Counted from the first letter of the stretch, positions 28,323-38,437 are shown. The stretch is 64,000 nt of DNA from Croceicoccus marinus (GCF_001661675.2 NZ_CP019604.1:282205-346204), one strand, 5' to 3'. Numbers and translations are program-made. The notes: generated by a model not told the origin, from the sequence alone.

Positions 28323-28537
28323 CCGAGCGATTGCGTCAACCGGTCGCGCGCACTTCCTTCCGGTTTGGTATATTCTACTGGTCTGTCGCGGTTAAGAAAT
28401 AACTCCCAGTAGATAAACACCCCAAGAGAGCACTACTGAGTTGCTTAGCTTCACCCAGTCTCTTTTGAGATCGAGGCCAACGTAGTGCCGCAGCCGTCCG
28501 TTGGACAATGCTGAGAATTGCGGAGCCTCCAACAAAA

Positions 28538-28690
28538 CTAGGCTTCGTGGACAAAGGATATCCAGAGTTTGACTGAGGCGAGCGCGACGAAGCCGAGGTA
28601 GGACTCTCTGGTCTTGTCATAGCGGTTGTTTCGCGGCCACGTTAAAACGTCGTGCAGACGAGAGAGGGCGTTTGTTATGGTAATCGGGAC
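28538..28690 (-). pseudogene. IS5-family transposase, C-terminal remnant
   Basis: The minus strand reads ITNALSRLHDVLTWPRNN, then RYDKTRESYLGFVALASVKL and the end WISFVHEA before a TAG at 28538-28540. This is the standard C-terminus of one IS5 subgroup. The upstream part is missing, probably lost when neighbouring elements inserted or recombined. Confidence 0.75.
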
Positions 28691-28760
28691 ACGAGTTTCT
28701 GAGCGGCTTCTGTACCTAACGCCGCCCGATGAACAATAGGTTTCTTCTCGAACTTGGGCT

Positions 28761-30065
28761 AGCTGGACACCCGTAATAACCTCTCGCTTTGAGACCGCTG
28801 CTGTGATTCATTCGGTGCATTGTAAGGAGAGCATCGATGCAGCCACGCAGCCTGTTTTCGCTGGCGGAGCACCTAGACCGGCTGAGCAAGGACGGCGATC
28901 CGCTCGAGGTTTTGGCGGGCACGGTGGATTTCGAGCGTTTCCGGCCGCTACTGACCCGCGGCCTAGGGTATAGCAACGGCGCAAAAGGCGGTCGGCCGCC
29001 GTTCGATCCGGTCGCGATGTTCAAGGTGCTGGTGGTTCAGGCACAGCATAATCTGTCGGATGCGCGCATGGAGTTCATGATCCGCGATCGCTTGAGCTGG
29101 ATGCGCTTTTTCGGCTTCGATCTGGGTGGCGCGATGCCCGACGAGAACACCATCCGTCACTATCGCAACCGGCTAACCGGGAGCGGGACGCTCGAGGCAT
29201 TGATGCAGGCGTTCGAGCGGCAACTGCACGAGGCAGGTTATCTCGCCATGGGCGGCCAGATCGTGGATGCCACGCTGGTGCCCGCGCCCAAGCAGCGCAA
29301 CACCGAGGACGAGAAGGCCGCCATCAAGGCGGGCAAGTCGGCGAAGCAGATCTGGCGCGGCAAGCCAAACAAGGCGCACCAGAAGGATGTCGACGCGCGC
29401 TGGACGGTGAAGATCGGCGGCAAGATCCGATATCGCCCGGATGGGACACCGCTGCCGCAGATCGCCACGCCGGTGTTCGGTTACAAATCCCATATCAGCA
29501 TCGACCGCCGCTTCGGCTTTATTCGCAGGGCAGCGGTGACATCGGCGGCGCATAGCGACGGGCGTCAGTTGCGCTGCGTGATCGACACCAGCAACACCGC
29601 CAGCGACGTCTGGGCCGACAGCGCCTATCGCAGCCAGAAGAACGAGACATGGCTGGCGCGCAACATGCTCACGAGCCGCATCCATCGCAGAAAGCCCAAG
29701 GGCAAACCGATGCCCGAGCGCATCGCGCGCGCCAATGCCGCGAAATCGGCCGTGCGGGCCAAGGTGGAGCACGTCTTTGCGCACCAGAAGAATCGCTATG
29801 GTCTATTCATCCGGACCATTGGGCTCGCCAGGGCGCAGGCCAAACTTACGCTGGCCAACCTGGTCTACAATTTCGACCGCCTGATCTTCCACGAGCGGCG
29901 GGCAGCCACAGGATAGGTGCGCCTGAATGCAGGAAATGGGCTGACCAGCGACGAAAATACAACCTCAGAAGGCCCAGCGCCGTCATGAAATGGCACTCCT
30001 CACGCTACGCACCTCAAGCCGCCCAATCACGCGGCCAAAATCAGAGTTGTTGCGGGTGTCCAGCT
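28761..30065 (+). mobile_element. IS5-family insertion sequence
   Basis: About 1,305 bp framed by AGCTGGACACCCGTAATAAC at the left end and, in reverse complement, AGCTGGACACCCGCAACAAC at the right end (18 of 20 matching). One transposase gene inside. I could not identify a target duplication by eye. Confidence 0.82.
28837..29916 (+). CDS. IS5-family transposase
   Basis: A 359-residue DDE transposase. N-terminal features are GGRPPFDPVAMFKVLVVQ and MPDENTIRHYRNRL. The catalytic residues sit in GGQIVDATLVPAPKQRN (first Asp), DVWADSAYRS (second Asp) and KVEHVFAHQKNRYGL (Glu). TAAGGAGA precedes the ATG. The gene looks intact. Confidence 0.95.
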   Translation: MQPRSLFSLAEHLDRLSKDGDPLEVLAGTVDFERFRPLLTRGLGYSNGAKGGRPPFDPVAMFKVLVVQAQHNLSDARMEFMIRDRLSWMRFFGFDLGGAMPDENTIRHYRNRLTGSGTLEALMQAFERQLHEAGYLAMGGQIVDATLVPAPKQRNTEDEKAAIKAGKSAKQIWRGKPNKAHQKDVDARWTVKIGGKIRYRPDGTPLPQIATPVFGYKSHISIDRRFGFIRRAAVTSAAHSDGRQLRCVIDTSNTASDVWADSAYRSQKNETWLARNMLTSRIHRRKPKGKPMPERIARANAAKSAVRAKVEHVFAHQKNRYGLFIRTIGLARAQAKLTLANLVYNFDRLIFHERRAATG

Positions 30066-30097
30066 CGCGGTAAGCGCAGTATAATTGGGAGACCCAC

Positions 30098-30424
30098 ATG
30101 GCGGTAGAAGAATCCGATGGACACGTCGAGAAATCGGTAACGCGTGACGACGGCAGCTGGCAAATCCCAGAGCCGGGTCACTCTGAACTCGTGCAGATGC
30201 GAATTCGCCTCATCACCCTTGAAAACATCGTTCTCGGGCTGCTCTCTGATGCGACCGAAAAGCAGGTCGACCAGATAAGGCGGCGCGCCGATATGATAGA
30301 GCCACGCGCTGATGCCACAAGGCATCCGCTCACCGAATTGGCAGCAGACGACATGCGGAAATTTCTTGATCGATCTCAAAGGATCCTGAAAGTAAGCCGT
30401 TCCAGCGACGCGATCATAGAATAA
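30098..30424 (+). CDS. Hypothetical protein, 108 aa
   Basis: A hydrophilic, helix-rich ORF (ELVQMRIRLITLENIVLGLL, then KQVDQIRRRADMI) that starts 32 bp after the IS5 right end behind GGGAGACCC. No signal peptide, membrane helix or Cys. I do not recognise it. Its codon usage looks coding, but its position between element debris leaves it uncertain. Confidence 0.4.
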   Translation: MAVEESDGHVEKSVTRDDGSWQIPEPGHSELVQMRIRLITLENIVLGLLSDATEKQVDQIRRRADMIEPRADATRHPLTELAADDMRKFLDRSQRILKVSRSSDAIIE

Positions 30425-31161
30425 CTATCGACCAAGTGAGTGAAGTTGCTGGTTTTGCCGGATCCGCTTTTTACGACCGTCGCGAATAAAGGCTGAAGCG
30501 TGAATCGAACTTTTTGGCTGATATTTTTGTGGGATCCTGGTCGCCTTCGTCTAAGAGATTTTCCAAATGCCTTTCTTCGACGGTGCAAACCTCACCCCAT
30601 ATGAGCGAACAGTACGCTGCGGCCTCGCCAGTCTCGGCGATGGCCGAATCCTGTTGACGGTTAATGAATTGGCCGTCCTCAAAGGCGGTGGCAACTGGCT
30701 TTGGTAACCTTCCAAGTCCCCGATCGCAATCTACCTTGTCTTTGGTCTCGAGGTTGCGGCCGTGGTGGTATTGATTGCCACCTCGCTGCCGCGCGAGAGC
30801 ATGTCAAGTTGGCGCTATAGCGACTTGATGCCGGTCGAGCCTGCAACGGGCCTGGCTCTGGTGCTCATCAATATGTGGATTATCGTACCTGACTTTCCTT
30901 GGCTTTCGTGAGGTTTGTGCGGCCTAAACCTGAATGATTAACCTCGGCGCTTACTGTTTCGTTCAAAATTCCCCCCGCCGCCTTATCCTAGGCATGCGAT
31001 TGGCGAGCAGGATAAATTCGGAAAGGGCAAACTATGTGCCGCCGAGCGCGAAAAGCAGGAGCCACCAACTGTTGATGTGGTGGCTCTGCGTCCAATCCAT
31101 GATGTGGAGTCTCCAGATGATAACTCCGCCAGCTAGCCAATTGCGGTGAGGGCGAGGCCGA
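30425..31161. other. Degenerate intergenic region, no intact gene
   Basis: Short open stretches on the plus strand (near 30567-30706 and 30720-30910) have some coding character, the second with two hydrophobic segments, but neither has a family signature or complete structure. The region lies between IS5 and the decayed merR-ynfA pair and is best read as gene debris. Confidence 0.45.
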
Positions 31162-31500
31162 TCAGACGTCGTGCGGCGCAAACAGAATAGATGCGGCACT
31201 GGCGGGACAAATCGCCGTTTCCAGCAGGTCCCAGCGGTCCGTCGGAGTTTCTTCGACCATCCAGAGCCAGCGACGTGAGGCAGCGATATAGACGCCGCGA
31301 TAAGCCGCAAACGCCCGACCTGCGGCGTCGGCGTCAGTCCGCGCAAAAAATGTGCGAAGAGGGCGAACGACAGGATGCCGGGTTCAGCCACAAGCGCTGA
31401 GCGATCCATACTCATCCACGCCAGAAAGCAAGACACCCCGCGATTTCGGCGAGCGCGGCTAGGGATAGATCCAGACGGCGCTCACTGGATCGCGTCTTTT
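31162..31500 (-). pseudogene. ynfA: Decayed ynfA copy
   Basis: The minus strand encodes fragments of a YnfA protein in different frames: [16 protein letters not shown] near 31430-31490, MDRSALVAEPGILSFALFAH near 31350-31410, and DRWDLLETAICPASAASILF ending in a TGA at 31162. At least two frame changes separate them. The layout repeats the intact merR-ynfA pair at 11697-12418. Confidence 0.75.
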
Positions 31501-31700
31501 GCGAGCGTCTCGATAACCCGGCAGTCGCTGACGGTGCCCTGGTCGCAGGTCGCAAGCATTCGGTCGAGTTCCCCGTGGAGCGCAAGGAGATCGATCTTCC
31601 GTTCGACTTCGGCGAGATCAGTGCGCGCAAGCGCACCGACGGCCGCGCAGGATCGTGACTTGTCGTCGGCCAGGTCGAGCAGTTCGCGAAACCGGAGCAT
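31482..31700 (-). pseudogene. MerR-family regulator, C-terminal remnant
   Basis: Only the dimerisation helix and metal loop remain: RELLDLADDKSRSCAAVGAL, then LDRMLATCDQGTVSDCRVIE. Cys residues occur at the same places as Cys77, Cys112 and Cys120 of the intact regulator at 12020-12418. The DNA-binding half is missing. It overlaps the start of the decayed ynfA, as in the intact pair. Confidence 0.78.
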
Positions 31701-31881
31701 AGGACACCAACCGCTATGACAGCTCCGAAAGTTGTAATATCACGTCTCGATAAGCGTCTATATCCTTGTGCACGGAAAATGCCTGTCAGCAACAACTTGC
31801 TGATCAGTACTCGTCGCGCAGCCTTGGGATGTCTCTTTGTGCAATCAAAAGAGATGCGTGTTTACAAAGACAGGGATGATC

Positions 31882-32955
31882 ATGGCGAAGATGAAGGCAG
31901 CGGTGTTCGTGGAGCCGGGGCGGATTGTGCTCGATGAGAAGCCGATTCCGGAAGTCGGGGCACTCGATGCGCTTGTGCGGATCACCACTACCACCATCTG
32001 CGGCACCGACGTGCACATTCTGAAAGGCGAATATCCGGTTGCCCCCGGCCTTACCGTTGGACACGAGCCGGTCGGGATTATCGAAAAGCTGGGCTCGGCC
32101 GTCACCGGGTACCACGAGGGTCAGCGGGTGATCGCAGGCGCGATCTCACCCAGTGGCCACAGCAACGCCTGTCTTGCCGGCTTTCATTCGCAAGACGGAC
32201 CGGACGCTCGCCATGGCTGGAAATCGATCGGCGGATGGAAGCTCGGTAACACGATCGACGGCTGCCAGGCGGAGTATGTGCTGGTTCCGGACGCCATGGC
32301 TAACCTCGCCCCTGTCCCCGACGGTCTGACGGACGAGCAGGTGTTGATGTGCCCGGATATCATGTCGACGGGCTTTGGAGGGGCAGAGCGAGGCGGCGTC
32401 CGGATCGGCGATACCGTCGCGGTATTCGCGCAGGGGCCTATTGGCCTCTGCGCTGCGGCCGGCGCGAAGCTTGCCGGGGCAACCCTCGTCATTGGGGTCG
32501 ATCGTTTGCCCGCACGTCTCCAGACCGCGAAAGCGCTGGGTATTGATGCCGTGGTGGACGCCGGCACCGTCGATCCTGTGGACGAGATACTGCGCCTGAC
32601 CGACGGGCGGGGGGTGGACGTCGCGATCGAGGCGCTTGGAAGCCAGGCAACATTCGAGGCATGCCTGAGGGTGCTGCGCCCAGGTGGAACGCTTTCGAGT
32701 CTTGGCGTCTATTCCGCGGATATAAATGTCCCGCTGGATGCGTTTGCCGCCGGGCTTGGCGATCTCAGCATCGTAACGACGCTGTGTCCGGGCGGAAAGG
32801 AACGCATGCGCCGACTCATCAACGTCCTGGCGGCGGGGAGGGTAGACCTCCGGCCCATGGTTACCCATCGCTACAAGCTCGACGACATCGAAGCAGCCTA
32901 TGAACTCTTCGCCCACCAGCGTGACGGCGTACTCAAGGTGGCCATCACACCTTAA
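31882..32955 (+). CDS. Zinc-type NAD(P)-dependent alcohol dehydrogenase
   Basis: A medium-chain dehydrogenase of about 357 residues. Catalytic zinc ligands are in TTTICGTDVHILKG (Cys) and LTVGHEPVG (His, Glu). The Rossmann fold has VAVFAQGPIGLCAAAGAKLA and the cofactor Asp in VIGVDRLP. The structural-zinc loop normally holding four Cys reads SPSGHSNACLAGFHSQDG and has lost most of them, as in secondary alcohol dehydrogenases of the Clostridium beijerinckii type. GGWKLGN also fits that clade. Start may be ATG 31876, 31882 or 31891. It could reduce aldehydes or ketones during fermentation; substrate unknown. Confidence 0.85.
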   Translation: MAKMKAAVFVEPGRIVLDEKPIPEVGALDALVRITTTTICGTDVHILKGEYPVAPGLTVGHEPVGIIEKLGSAVTGYHEGQRVIAGAISPSGHSNACLAGFHSQDGPDARHGWKSIGGWKLGNTIDGCQAEYVLVPDAMANLAPVPDGLTDEQVLMCPDIMSTGFGGAERGGVRIGDTVAVFAQGPIGLCAAAGAKLAGATLVIGVDRLPARLQTAKALGIDAVVDAGTVDPVDEILRLTDGRGVDVAIEALGSQATFEACLRVLRPGGTLSSLGVYSADINVPLDAFAAGLGDLSIVTTLCPGGKERMRRLINVLAAGRVDLRPMVTHRYKLDDIEAAYELFAHQRDGVLKVAITP

Positions 32956-33121
32956 AAAAGCCTCCCTCTCTCGAAGGGTCCCAGGCCTTGGGGTTTGGCC
33001 AAGAGAAAGCCGATACAATAATGGATATTTTGATCTGGATCATGGGCGAGGGCAATCAAAAAGGTCTTTGCCAAACCCAGGCTTCAGAACCGCACGACCG
33101 AACCACCAGCAGAGATAATAG

Positions 33122-34873
33122 ATGACATCAATTGATCGACGAAAGTTTTTGGCCGCAGGCAGCGTCTCGCTCGGTGCCCTGGGTATCGCGGCTGCCATGC
33201 CAGCTTGGGCGCGCGGAGCGATGGGGGGAACTCTTGCGCGTCGCGGTAGCGATGTCCTGTCGGGAGAACATCTAAGCCTGACAGTGGCCGACGCCGTTTT
33301 CGAGACGGGGACTCGTCATGGTCCCGCTGTCACGGTCAATGGAACGATCCCGGGACCGTTGTTGCGTCTGAGAGAGGGACAGAACCTCGTCGTCGATTTG
33401 CTCAACAACAGCTCGGAAGATACCTCGGTCCACTGGCATGGCATGCTGGTTCCATTCCTCATGGACGGTGTTCCGGGCGTATCGATGGCCGGCCTCAAGC
33501 CCGGCGACCGCTTCCGCTACGAATTCCCGGTCCGGCAGGCAGGGACCTACTGGTGGCACGCGCACACGTTGCAGGAGCCAATGGGACATTACGGCCCCAT
33601 CATCATCGATCCGGCCGAGCCTGAGCCTTTCGCCTATGATCGTGACTACGTCCTCATGCTCTCGGACTGGTCGCCGATGAACCCGCATACGATCATGAAA
33701 AAGCTCAAGGTGGCCGACGCCTATTTCAACTACAACAAAACCACTGCGACCGACAATTATCCGCTGAGCGGTGCGGCGCGCAGGATGTGGGCGCGCATGC
33801 GGATGATGCCGACCGACATCTCTGATGTCACCGGGTCGACCTACAGCTTCCTCGTCAACGGATATGGTCCCGAGGACGGGCTGGAATTTGCCTATCGCCC
33901 GGGGGAACGAATCCGCCTCAGAATCATCAACGGCGCCGCGATGACCTATTTTAACGTGCGGATTCCCGGATTGCCGATGACAGTTGTCGCCGCAGACGGG
34001 CAGAATGTCCGCCCCTTCGAGGTTGACGAGTTCCAGATTGGCAACGCGGAAACATACGATGTCATCATTGAGCCGAGAGATGGCGATGCCTTTGCCTTTA
34101 TCGCCGAAGCGATGGATCGCACCGGGATGGGGCTGGCCATGTTCGCGGCCCGACCGGGCGCGCGCGCTTCCCTCCCTGAACTGCGCGCGCCGCCGCTGCT
34201 GACAATGGCCGATATGGGCATGAGCGGCATGGAACCTGGCTCGATGGACCATGAAGGCGTGGGAGGCGCACAGCCTGCGCCAATGGGTGCGATGACGATG
34301 GACGGAATGAGCATGCGCGACACATCGAGGTTGCCAGCCGACGTAAAGGTCGGTCCGGGGCTTGACATGGTGGCGATGAATCCGGTCGACCGCATGGGCT
34401 ATCCCGGTACCGGGCTCGATAAGGTCGCTCACCGCGTGCTGACGTACAAGGACCTGGTCGCGGCCAAGCCGAACAGGGATCAGCGCCAGCCCTCGCGCTC
34501 GGTCGAGATTCATCTGACCGGTAACATGGAGCGCTACATGTGGTCGTTTGACGGAAAGAAGTTTTCTGCCGTCACCGATGACCCCATTCGCTTCGCGTTC
34601 AACGAACGCGTCCGTGTGCGTCTGGTGAACGACACGATGATGGCGCATCCCATTCACCTGCACGGCCATTTCTTCGAACTGGTGAATGGCCACGACGGTT
34701 TTCAGCCCCTCAAGCATACGCTTACGGTCCAGCCAGGAAGCAGTGCAACTTTTGATCTGACTGCCGATGAGCCTGGCGACTGGGCATTCCATTGCCACCT
34801 TATCTACCACATGCACAACGGCATGTTTCAGGTCGTCACCGTCCGCCCCCTGAACGGGGAGGTTGGGCAATGA
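33122..34873 (+). CDS. copA: Copper-resistance multicopper oxidase CopA
   Basis: A 583-residue PcoA/CopA-type oxidase. It begins with a Tat signal (DRRKFLAAGSVSLGALG). Copper motifs are SVHWHGML, WWHAHTLQE, HPIHLHGHFFEL and HCHLIYHMHNGMF (about 557). A Met-rich stretch at about 361-400 (MADMGMSGMEPGSMDHEG, later MTMDGMSMRDTS) matches the copper-binding repeats of CopA. It acts in the periplasm, oxidising or sequestering copper. copB follows with an ATGA overlap. This is the second multicopper oxidase in the window; it belongs to a different subgroup from the CueO-like one at 24287. Confidence 0.95.
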   Translation: MTSIDRRKFLAAGSVSLGALGIAAAMPAWARGAMGGTLARRGSDVLSGEHLSLTVADAVFETGTRHGPAVTVNGTIPGPLLRLREGQNLVVDLLNNSSEDTSVHWHGMLVPFLMDGVPGVSMAGLKPGDRFRYEFPVRQAGTYWWHAHTLQEPMGHYGPIIIDPAEPEPFAYDRDYVLMLSDWSPMNPHTIMKKLKVADAYFNYNKTTATDNYPLSGAARRMWARMRMMPTDISDVTGSTYSFLVNGYGPEDGLEFAYRPGERIRLRIINGAAMTYFNVRIPGLPMTVVAADGQNVRPFEVDEFQIGNAETYDVIIEPRDGDAFAFIAEAMDRTGMGLAMFAARPGARASLPELRAPPLLTMADMGMSGMEPGSMDHEGVGGAQPAPMGAMTMDGMSMRDTSRLPADVKVGPGLDMVAMNPVDRMGYPGTGLDKVAHRVLTYKDLVAAKPNRDQRQPSRSVEIHLTGNMERYMWSFDGKKFSAVTDDPIRFAFNERVRVRLVNDTMMAHPIHLHGHFFELVNGHDGFQPLKHTLTVQPGSSATFDLTADEPGDWAFHCHLIYHMHNGMFQVVTVRPLNGEVGQ

Positions 34874-35937
34874 GGACTGGAGCGTTCATTCTTCTGCTGG
34901 CTTCGGCTGCTCCTGCATACGCACAAGAGCATGCGGCGCACCAACCCCACGAAGTGCAAGCAGATGCACCAGATAAGGCGCCGCCGCAGTCGGCGCATCC
35001 CGAGCAGGAAAGCGAAATCCAGGCAGCCACAGCGCTGCCGCCGATGGATCACGGGTCGATGGATCATCAGCAGCCAGGCGAGCCGGGAGGAATGGATTCC
35101 GGCGCCGTTGGCCACGATCCTGCGGGAGCCATGGAGATGGACGGCGCCATAGATCACTCGGCTCATGGCGCGATGGATAAAGTTGCGGGAATCCCGGAAG
35201 CTCCGCCGCCGCCGGAGGCCTTTTCTGGCCCTGCCTATGCGGCCGACGCCTTCGTCGGTTCCCAAACCATGGCAGCTTCGCGCGCAGCCGTGGCGCGCGT
35301 GGTCAGCGGCCTGCCCGTCTTCTGGTTCATGGCTGACCGGGCGGAATATCGCGTGCGCCAGGGCAAAGACGGATATTTGTGGGATGTTCAAGGCTATTAC
35401 GGCGGCGATATCGACAAGTTCTGGTTCAAGAGCGAAGGTGAGGGCGTTTTCAGCGAGAATCCGGAATCAGCTGAAGTCCAAGCGCTCTGGAGCCACGCAA
35501 TTGGCCCATGGTGGGATCTGCAAGCGGGTGTCCGGCAAGATCTGGCCGGTCCCGACCGGACGCATGCAGTCGTTGGCGTCCAGGGGCTTGCCCCCTACCT
35601 TTTCGAAGTCGATGCGGCCGCCTTCGTTTCCAACAAGGGTGATGTCACCGCGCGGATCGAGGGCGAACTTGACCAGCGTATCACCCAGCGGCTGATCCTG
35701 CAGCCGCGCGCGGAGATAGGCCTTTCGGCACAGGACATTCCAGAGCTCGGGATAGGCGCCGGCGTCGACCGGATCGAGGCCGGCTTGCGCTTGCGATACG
35801 AGTTCGTGCGCGAATTTGCACCCTATGTCGGGATCGATCAGGAGTGGCGGCTTGGCCAAAGCGCCGATTATGCCAGGGCTGCCGGAGAGGATCCGAGCGT
35901 GACCAGTTTCGTCGTTGGCGTGCGTCTATGGTTCTGA
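34870..35937 (+). CDS. copB: Copper-resistance outer-membrane protein CopB
   Basis: A 355-residue protein. The signal peptide (MRTGAFILLLASAAPAYA) starts at ATG 34870, overlapping the copA stop. A long Met/His/Pro-rich segment with MDHGSMDHQQ-like copper motifs spans residues about 55-110. The C-terminal half is the CopB beta-barrel (VFWFMADRAEYRVRQG, LWSHAIGPWWDLQAGVRQD, ending VVGVRLWF). It is thought to bind or move copper at the outer membrane together with CopA. Confidence 0.93.
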   Translation: MRTGAFILLLASAAPAYAQEHAAHQPHEVQADAPDKAPPQSAHPEQESEIQAATALPPMDHGSMDHQQPGEPGGMDSGAVGHDPAGAMEMDGAIDHSAHGAMDKVAGIPEAPPPPEAFSGPAYAADAFVGSQTMAASRAAVARVVSGLPVFWFMADRAEYRVRQGKDGYLWDVQGYYGGDIDKFWFKSEGEGVFSENPESAEVQALWSHAIGPWWDLQAGVRQDLAGPDRTHAVVGVQGLAPYLFEVDAAAFVSNKGDVTARIEGELDQRITQRLILQPRAEIGLSAQDIPELGIGAGVDRIEAGLRLRYEFVREFAPYVGIDQEWRLGQSADYARAAGEDPSVTSFVVGVRLWF

Positions 35938-36114
35938 CACGCAAGCCTCAGCTGGGAAACGAATATTCTCGAGTATGAGCCGGATCGTCAATTGCAGTGA
36001 CGGTCTCGGCCACGTCCTTCGGCCCGAGTAAAGCTGATAAGGCGATCGGAACATATTTTGCACTGAGCGTGGAGAGTATCCACCCGTTCGCAGACAGAAT
36101 GAAAGGCGCATATT

Positions 36115-37329
36115 ATGCTCGGGCCCTCCTCTGCCTCATCCTTGCGGACACTCGATGATATCGACTTTGGCGGCAAGACCGCCATCGTCAGGGTCGACCT
36201 CAATGTGCCCGTCGAAGACGGGGTCGTGGCCGACGCCACCCGGATCGAGCGCATTATCCCTACGCTTCGCGAACTGATCGCGAAGGACGCGAAAGTTGTC
36301 CTCCTTTCTCACCTGGGTCGTCCGAAGGGAAAGGTGGTTGCCGATATGAGTCTCGAGCCCGTCGCGGGCGCGCTGGAGAAAGCGATGGGCAGGCCGGTTC
36401 GTTTCGTCGCGACGAACTGGCGCGATGGCCATGCGAGAGAGGCCGTCAAAGCCGCGGCGCCGGGCGATCTACTGCTCATGGAAAACACGCGGTTCCATCC
36501 GGGTGAGGAGACCAACGATCCAGAGCTGGTCGCGCAGTTCGCAAACCTGGGCGACATATACGTAAACGACGCATTTTCCTCAGCGCATCGTGCTCATGCA
36601 TCGACGGAGGGCATCGCGCACGTGCTGCCGGCGGTGGCAGGGCGCGCTCTGCAGGCTGAGATCAAGTCGCTGAGCCTGGTTCTCGAAAACCCGGATCGCC
36701 CGGTGTTCGCGCTTGTCGGCGGAGCCAAGGTTTCCACCAAGCTCGATCTCCTCGTCAATTTGGTCGCCAAGATGCAGGCCATCGGCATTGGGGGTGCGAT
36801 GGCCAACACGTTTCTGGCTGCCCAGGACCGGCCAATAGGCAGATCGATGGCCGAACGCGAAATGCTGGACAATGCCCGTGAGGTTATCCACCGTGCTAAC
36901 GAGGCCGGTTGCACGATTTTCCTGCCGATCGACGTGGTCGTAGCCACCGAGTTTACCGCCGGCGCCGTCTCGCGTACGGTTTCGGTTGAGCGGGTCGGCG
37001 CAGACGAAATGATCCTCGACGTCGGTCCCGCGACAGTAGCGCTTCTTGAGAAGGCGCTGAAGCACATGCGGACCGTCGTCTGGAATGGTCCGGTTGGAGC
37101 GTTCGAGGTTCCGCCCTTCGACCAGGGAACGGTAGCCCTTGCCGGGGCGATCGCCGATTTGGCAGATGCCGGGCGCCTCCGAGCAGTCGCGGGCGGGGGT
37201 GACACGGCCGCAGCGCTCAACCACGCGGGCGTTGCCGACCGGTTCAGTTACGTGTCGAGCGCAGGTGGGGCGTTCCTCGAATGGTTAGAGGGCAAGGCTT
37301 TGCCCGGCGTCGTGGCGCTGCGAAGATGA
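36115..37329 (+). CDS. pgk: Phosphoglycerate kinase
   Basis: A 404-residue enzyme converting 1,3-bisphosphoglycerate and ADP to 3-phosphoglycerate and ATP. Signature regions: KTAIVRVDLNVPVEDG, LLSHLGRPKGKV, LLMENTRFHPGEE, FALVGGAKVSTKLDLL, TVVWNGPVGAFEVPPF and GGGDTAAALNHAG. All are intact. It stands alone between copB and the DUF305 gene, which is unusual, since bacterial pgk usually sits with gap. It is probably a second, accessory copy belonging to the glycolytic group further right. Confidence 0.95.
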   Translation: MLGPSSASSLRTLDDIDFGGKTAIVRVDLNVPVEDGVVADATRIERIIPTLRELIAKDAKVVLLSHLGRPKGKVVADMSLEPVAGALEKAMGRPVRFVATNWRDGHAREAVKAAAPGDLLLMENTRFHPGEETNDPELVAQFANLGDIYVNDAFSSAHRAHASTEGIAHVLPAVAGRALQAEIKSLSLVLENPDRPVFALVGGAKVSTKLDLLVNLVAKMQAIGIGGAMANTFLAAQDRPIGRSMAEREMLDNAREVIHRANEAGCTIFLPIDVVVATEFTAGAVSRTVSVERVGADEMILDVGPATVALLEKALKHMRTVVWNGPVGAFEVPPFDQGTVALAGAIADLADAGRLRAVAGGGDTAAALNHAGVADRFSYVSSAGGAFLEWLEGKALPGVVALRR

Positions 37330-37380
37330 AGGTGAAATCATATGCGCACAGAACCATGTATGACCTCTTTCCTCGCACCT

Positions 37381-38004
37381 CTAAGCTTCTAGCCCCTCCC
37401 GCGCACGCTCGAGCACCTTCATCTCCTTAACCTGCTCGTTCCTGAGCTTTCGGACCGCATTGGCAGTGTCTCTAGGAACGCCGGGTTGCTTCAGCAGGAC
37501 ATTGGACATTTCTATCGCGCCGCGATGATGTTCGATCATCTTCCTCAACCAGACCCTGGACACACCGGGACCGAAAACGCCTGTGGTTGCATCGTGCATT
37601 TTTTGTATCGGCCGCAGAAAGACCAGCGCGCTCTCGACATCTGTGGGCCCGTCGCGTAGCAGCTTCTCGAGCTCGCGGACCGCCCGTTCCTGCGCTCGCA
37701 CCGTGTGCATTGCCAGAGCCCGGATTTCAGGAGATGGATTTTCCTGAAGAAGCACCCGCGACAGTGCCGCTCCGCCCTCGTGGTGCGCAATCATCATTCT
37801 TACCCAATTGTCGCCCGAGCTCGTTCCGATGGCGGCTCTCATGCTGTCGTACATGGCGGTTTCGGCCCGGAAGAATGGCCCAAGATCATGTGAAATGGCC
37901 TCGGAGGGATCGCCGCCGTTCTGGGCCCCCGTGCGGTCACAAGCCGACATTGTCATCAACAAGCAAGTTGCCGTGATCTGCCGCGCGTCCAGTCGTTTCT
38001 TCAT
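37381..38004 (-). CDS. DUF305 family protein
   Basis: A 207-residue secreted protein (start MKKRLDARQITATCLLM at 38004, lipobox-like MSAC). Two ferritin-like repeats carry the DUF305 signature: MMIAHHEGGAALSR and MIEHHRGAIEMSNVLL. These His-rich motifs likely bind copper or other metal; DUF305 genes often lie in copper-resistance clusters, as here next to copAB. The function is unproved. Confidence 0.85.
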   Translation of the reverse strand: MKKRLDARQITATCLLMTMSACDRTGAQNGGDPSEAISHDLGPFFRAETAMYDSMRAAIGTSSGDNWVRMMIAHHEGGAALSRVLLQENPSPEIRALAMHTVRAQERAVRELEKLLRDGPTDVESALVFLRPIQKMHDATTGVFGPGVSRVWLRKMIEHHRGAIEMSNVLLKQPGVPRDTANAVRKLRNEQVKEMKVLERAREGLEA

Positions 38005-38437
38005 ATCCGCCGATCTGAGGATTGCACTGGCATATATTCTTATCACCCCGATGTTGATTCGTCACACGTCTGCGTACCTCCAATGAGCTGGCACTATCAG
38101 CATCTTGGATAGTGAGTGTCTTGGGCTGACGCGCGGAAAGGCCGCTCCAGGTTCATCGGAGGTTTTGTGTCGATGGAGGAAATCGCCTCCTGCCATCCCT
38201 GCCGGCAGTCGAATGACACCTTCACGATTTCTGGACCTGGGACGGGAGATTGCGAGCAACAGGACGCTTCTGGAGCCTTGTCCGGACAGGCGGCTGCGGA
38301 GCAACCATGCCGACGATGAGCTTTTCCGTCGGCTTGAACCTTTTCAGTGCGATGGTCGGATAGTCCTTGGATTTGCCGTGGGACAGGGACAAGGTACACC
38401 GGACTTTAATGTAGATCGCTACATCGGGAGGGAATTC
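38005..38437. other. Divergent promoter region between DUF305 and kinase genes
   Basis: The kinase frame is open through this region, but GGAGGG (38427-38432) before ATG 38438 supports the later start. The upstream translation shows no domain. No operator recognised. Confidence 0.45.
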
